Shown here: positions 61,701 through 64,000 of the stretch, piece after piece
Layout of the letters: each line of letters starts with the position of its first letter
How positions within the stretch are numbered: position 1 is the stretch's first letter
NCBI GenBank assembly: GCA_026391355.1
Contig: JAPLDH010000022.1
Span: forward strand, 24,278-88,277
Direction of reading: 5' to 3'
Length of the DNA stretch: 64,000 nucleotides
From: Bacteroidota bacterium
GTDB taxonomy: Bacteria; Bacteroidota; Bacteroidia; Bacteroidales; FEN-979
Notes under the pieces: model-generated
Seen by the model: only the letters and a program-made list of their open reading frames with translations
The model's database searches: none
What the model was told of the DNA's origin: nothing
Position numbers and translations under genes: made by a program

Positions 61701-62697
61701 AAATCCGCTGAATGAGGGATTTGAAGAATCTGTTTTTCCACCTCCCCTCTGGACACAGATCATTACAAATGCAACAGATACATGGCAGCATACCACAAGC
61801 GCTTCTCCCCTGGGGTCGCATTCAGGTAACTATGCCGCCGGTATTCCCAATGCCTATGCCCATCAGGACGAATGGCTCATCGCTCATAATATTTACGTAA
61901 CGGGTCCGCTTACTTTCTGGAGTTACGGTTTCCAGGGTTCTGTTCACCTGGATCACTATTATGTAAAAGTATCTGCTGATTCAGGAGCAACTTGGCAAGT
62001 CATGTTTGATCTGTCAGCCCTTCCTCCCTACCCTGGAACAGGAGGCTTTAACCAATGGAATGAAGCTTATACCATTGACATGTCCTATTATGAAGGAATG
62101 GTTTTGGATATTGCCTGGCAGGCTGTTGATGGCGATGGTCTGGGCATCTGGTATCCCTGGTCGATTGACGATTGCATGATCGGTTCACGCAAACTTTCTC
62201 CAATCGAATCCGGGTCTTTTGCTGGATACGATGTTTACAGGAAAAACCCCGATTCCGTCAATTTTACAAAACTGAATACGGGGCTTGTCCCGGAAACAAC
62301 ATTCTTTGATCCTTCCCCTCCTGTCGGCCAGATTATGTATTTTGTAAATGCTGTCTTTAATGGATGTGCACCAACCCCATCCGACACTATTCTGATCGTT
62401 TTTACGACAAATTCAGAAGTTAATGATTTGGGGATCATCGTATTTCCAAATCCCGCAAAGGATATTTTGCATATAAGGTCAGATCAGGGTTTTGCACCCA
62501 ACATCCCCGCAATATCAGAACGAAGGATCACCGACGTTGTTTTGACAAATTATCTGGGCCAGGTGGTTTTCAAAAAAGAAAATCCGGGAACCCTGAATTT
62601 CGATCTTCCCGTTAATACTTTCCGGCAAGGCCTTTATATCCTCCGGATCAATCATCCCGGGGGAACTTTTCAGAAAAAAATTTCCATCCTTCATTGA
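58711..62697 (+). CDS. Large T9SS-secreted multi-domain protein
   Basis: A 1328-residue secreted protein. Signal peptide (L-I-I-L-S-G-M-G-I-L...T-I-A-Q), carboxypeptidase-regulatory-like domain (~33-110, G-V-I-T-N-T-L-T-G-N-P-I-I-G-A-K-V), fibronectin-III-like segments, and three choice-of-anchor J-type domains (from ~492, ~815 and ~1000; each with E-S/T-W/F-E... and W-x-I-D-N/D-I/C). The C-terminus (~1245-1328) is a T9SS type A sorting domain (V-F-P-N-P-A-K-D; F-R-Q-G-L-Y-I-L-R-I). Some anchor-J proteins are adhesins or peptidases (gingipain-like), but no catalytic part is visible. Confidence 0.88.
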   Translation: MELHGRKTVWLIILSGMGILTGLMPAFTIAQNPSHLQGVITNTLTGNPIIGAKVTVSGQVTYSVSGGNYLLDVNSPGTYTVTCTKAGFDGYTSVPVTFQAGITITLNIPLLETANPVPSVTAVFDSAGPNVHLSWPLPSGLYEKLYDDGIQDDFTIWATQGNKNAVKFTPIGYPAKITGGSVNIGASSNYPGSSNPFVPFQVFIYDATGAGGMPGNVIAGPVDVIPVALGWVEFTVPNPPTIDAGNLYIAMSQGGNTPNAAGLAIDQTNPQFRSVSKFGSSPWLPGDGNYMIRAVISGPGGPGTLMYKPLSVQDYQVWRLRQGEEQNPYVWTSVGLATATNIIDNSWPSLPCGPYRWSVKAHYSQNRWSISTFSNVLGKCWTVPTGVHVDLSCTAEEVAGTSVHLKNLVYPDTLYVASLDTSGFIMFPKVWKGTYELKISRFGYQAFQQTYAITKDTTFAVILLQVTSKPQNLIVNNKSLKATWQPPSISEQIFQESWDTANFFNHEWTVQGGFNWVFSLTNGKPAPSVMFASAPQVTNYNETLTSKYITGDYSTVLQLNYLIMLDNYGATTVNQMAVEIWDGTNWNTLKTYSNLVGDFSWINESLDISAYSNLTFKFRFRAFGGDSFDINAWYIDNIRILATESKQNMLACVLGYNFYLQNILLGFTSDTTFSIPENDVQYGGNYTACVQAVYGSGSSSRICCPFTSNYLVPPTGLQGTGIQNSALLTWNKPVLDTTSLPPPGLVGYYIYRGGLIHDSVMQPDTLHYYDYGLDPGTYFYDITAKYDLASYGFPGQYDQSMKDGPDSVVINYGYLLPFLETWDQATFGYQNWIFDPDQGNWNISASEGNPPPCAVFSGDPPRLNYASALESSVLNAIGVNCATVWLDYDCRILNNTPAGTEKLSVGVYYNNIWHGIAEYKNDQDQNWFPVHKNISAVSGKPFRIRFLAEGLNSAELQSWTIDNIHVYGISFPARDLSAGAEGVGIRLTWNPPKCTVGNPLNEGFEESVFPPPLWTQIITNATDTWQHTTSASPLGSHSGNYAAGIPNAYAHQDEWLIAHNIYVTGPLTFWSYGFQGSVHLDHYYVKVSADSGATWQVMFDLSALPPYPGTGGFNQWNEAYTIDMSYYEGMVLDIAWQAVDGDGLGIWYPWSIDDCMIGSRKLSPIESGSFAGYDVYRKNPDSVNFTKLNTGLVPETTFFDPSPPVGQIMYFVNAVFNGCAPTPSDTILIVFTTNSEVNDLGIIVFPNPAKDILHIRSDQGFAPNIPAISERRITDVVLTNYLGQVVFKKENPGTLNFDLPVNTFRQGLYILRINHPGGTFQKKISILH

Positions 62698-62896
62698 TTC
62701 CGGGAAGCACGACTACAGCCCATTAGCAGGGTATCATGCCTGGATTTGATCCTGTAAAGTTTTTTTAAAAAAAAAAAGTAAAAAAAATTTTGATATTAAT
62801 AAAAAATTATTATGTAACTTTATATCGATTCTAATCCATATATATCATTATCTCATAACCATTATTTATTTATGTTTAACTAAAACAAACAAACTT

Positions 62897-64000
62897 ATGA
62901 AACATCTTGTCAAATTTATTTCATTGGTGATGTTGATTATTTTGCTGGGGAGCGCCACTGTGCAGGCACAGTATTGCACTCCCACCTATTCAATCGGCTG
63001 CACTTATGGCGATGGGTTGACCCTGTTCCAGTTGAACACGATCAACCAGGTAATCCCCTGTTCGGGTACACCTCCATATTATCATGATTACACTACATTA
63101 ACTACCACCCTGACTAAGGGGGTTGCGTACACGATTACGGTACAGGTAGGGTATGGAAGCACCTATGTTACAGTGTGGTGCGATTACAATCAAAACAATG
63201 TGTTTGATGTAGCCACCGAAACCGTTGGACAGGTTATTGGCGCCGTTGCGGCCACCAATTACACCATCCCGTTTACGCCACCTGGCACTGCTACAACCGG
63301 TTCCACCCGTCTGAGGGCCATGACCGAATGGATTTCTTATCCCACCGGACCCTGTGCTGCCGAAAGTTACGGAAACTGCAGCGACTTCACGGTCAACCTT
63401 CAGCCTGCCTGTTCCGGTACCCTGGCAGGTAATGTCAAAAACTGTTCTACCAACGCAAATCTTGCCGGTGTAACGGTAAGCATTGGTACCCCCCCACTGA
63501 CAGGTGTCACAAATGCAGCAGGCAATTACACCATTGCCAATGTACCATGCGGATCCCAGATGGTTACTGCCACAATGGGCGGTTATGTACCTTATGGCCC
63601 GACACCTGCAACCATTAACAATCTTGCAACTACAACGCTGAACTTCTGCATGACCCCGCTACCTGCCTATGTCAATGGTGTTATTACCAATGCATGCACA
63701 GGAACCCCGGTTATCGGCGCTAAAGTTACACAAGCCACCGCCACCACCAATTTTGTCTATTCAACCGGTCCTAACGGCGTTTATTCACTGGGGATCGCAG
63801 GGGGAGCAACCACAGCGATCACAGTGAGCAAAGACGGTTTTGTAACCGGCACGATTGCTTCGGCAACTTACGTAGCGCCAACCGTCTATAACAACGTGAA
63901 CCTGCCTCTGCTGGAGAGCACCAATGCACCGGGAACGGTTCATGCTCTTCTGAATACGGGACAAACCGCAGTGAATATCGACTGGGGGATCCCACAGGGC
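62897..64000 (+). CDS. GEVED-domain secreted protein, N-terminal part (3' truncated by window)
   Basis: An open frame of 368 codons that runs off the window. Signal peptide (L-V-M-L-I-I-L-L-G-S-A-T-V-Q-A-Q), a GEVED domain (V-W-C-D-Y-N-Q-N-N-V-F-D; T-R-L-R-A-M-T-E-W; Y-G-N-C-S-D-F-T-V), then two carboxypeptidase-regulatory-like domains (T-L-A-G-N-V-K-N-C-S; V-N-G-V-I-T-N-A-C-T-G-T-P-V-I-G-A-K-V). The second repeat and following segment match the N-terminus of the neighbour at 58711, so the two are paralogues. A T9SS tail is expected outside the window. Confidence 0.88.
   Translation, partial: MKHLVKFISLVMLIILLGSATVQAQYCTPTYSIGCTYGDGLTLFQLNTINQVIPCSGTPPYYHDYTTLTTTLTKGVAYTITVQVGYGSTYVTVWCDYNQNNVFDVATETVGQVIGAVAATNYTIPFTPPGTATTGSTRLRAMTEWISYPTGPCAAESYGNCSDFTVNLQPACSGTLAGNVKNCSTNANLAGVTVSIGTPPLTGVTNAAGNYTIANVPCGSQMVTATMGGYVPYGPTPATINNLATTTLNFCMTPLPAYVNGVITNACTGTPVIGAKVTQATATTNFVYSTGPNGVYSLGIAGGATTAITVSKDGFVTGTIASATYVAPTVYNNVNLPLLESTNAPGTVHALLNTGQTAVNIDWGIPQG

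Overview
This window looks like a chromosomal piece of an uncultured Bacteroidota, most likely Bacteroidales-like; order and genus cannot be fixed from sequence alone. The evidence is: type IX secretion C-terminal sorting domains on large secreted proteins, many promoters of the Bacteroidota type (-7 box TAnnTTTG, once with TTTG 21 bp upstream), weak or absent Shine-Dalgarno sequences, a LytS/LytTR two-component pair, and the rbfA/LolC-type permease linkage. No rRNA, intact tRNA or CRISPR array was found.

Layout. 1-1.1 kb: end of a LytS-type kinase and its LytTR regulator. 1.4-2.6 kb: an IPTL-CTERM surface protein. 2.9-11.5 kb: housekeeping and envelope genes (lolC-type permease, methyltransferase, rbfA, YdeI-like, MsbA-like exporter, MprF-like protein, a compact PBP4). 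11.7-15.5 kb: three-gene biotin-dependent acyl-CoA carboxylase. 15.5-23.5 kb: a T9SS protein, M20 amidohydrolase, TPR protein, rsmA and a TMTC-like membrane protein.

24-48 kb is the most unusual part. A six-gene minus-strand operon (FabH-like synthase, SDR, GT2, GNAT, MBOAT, SGNH-like) is divergent from an acyl carrier protein. Around it stand two paralogous fatty acyl-AMP ligases, a second acyl carrier protein, two radical SAM proteins with N-terminal B12-binding-like domains, a sulfotransferase, a flippase and a sugar aminotransferase. Together they suggest an uncharacterised pathway that makes and tailors an acyl chain and joins it to an exported glycan or lipid. An AT-rich five-kilobase type III restriction-modification island with an internal dinD and a palindromic operator sits inside this locus, between the first ACP and the first FAAL. 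Next to it, at 44.7-45.5 kb, is a frameshifted NYN-nuclease gene with a structured leader, flanked by 33-bp imperfect direct repeats.

48-64 kb: DUF4143 ATPase, a giant BNR/sortilin-like protein in an apparent operon with mtnA and an outer-membrane barrel, a second barrel, serS, rpmA, rplU, a PAS protein lying between two composite tandem-repeat arrays, and two neighbouring modular secreted proteins, the last cut by the window end.

A theme through the whole window is short intergenic tandem arrays of 7-mers (some 8-mers). The unit differs from place to place but can nearly always be written on one strand starting with GT. One array supplies the start codon and signal peptide of a TPR protein; another runs into a -7 promoter box.
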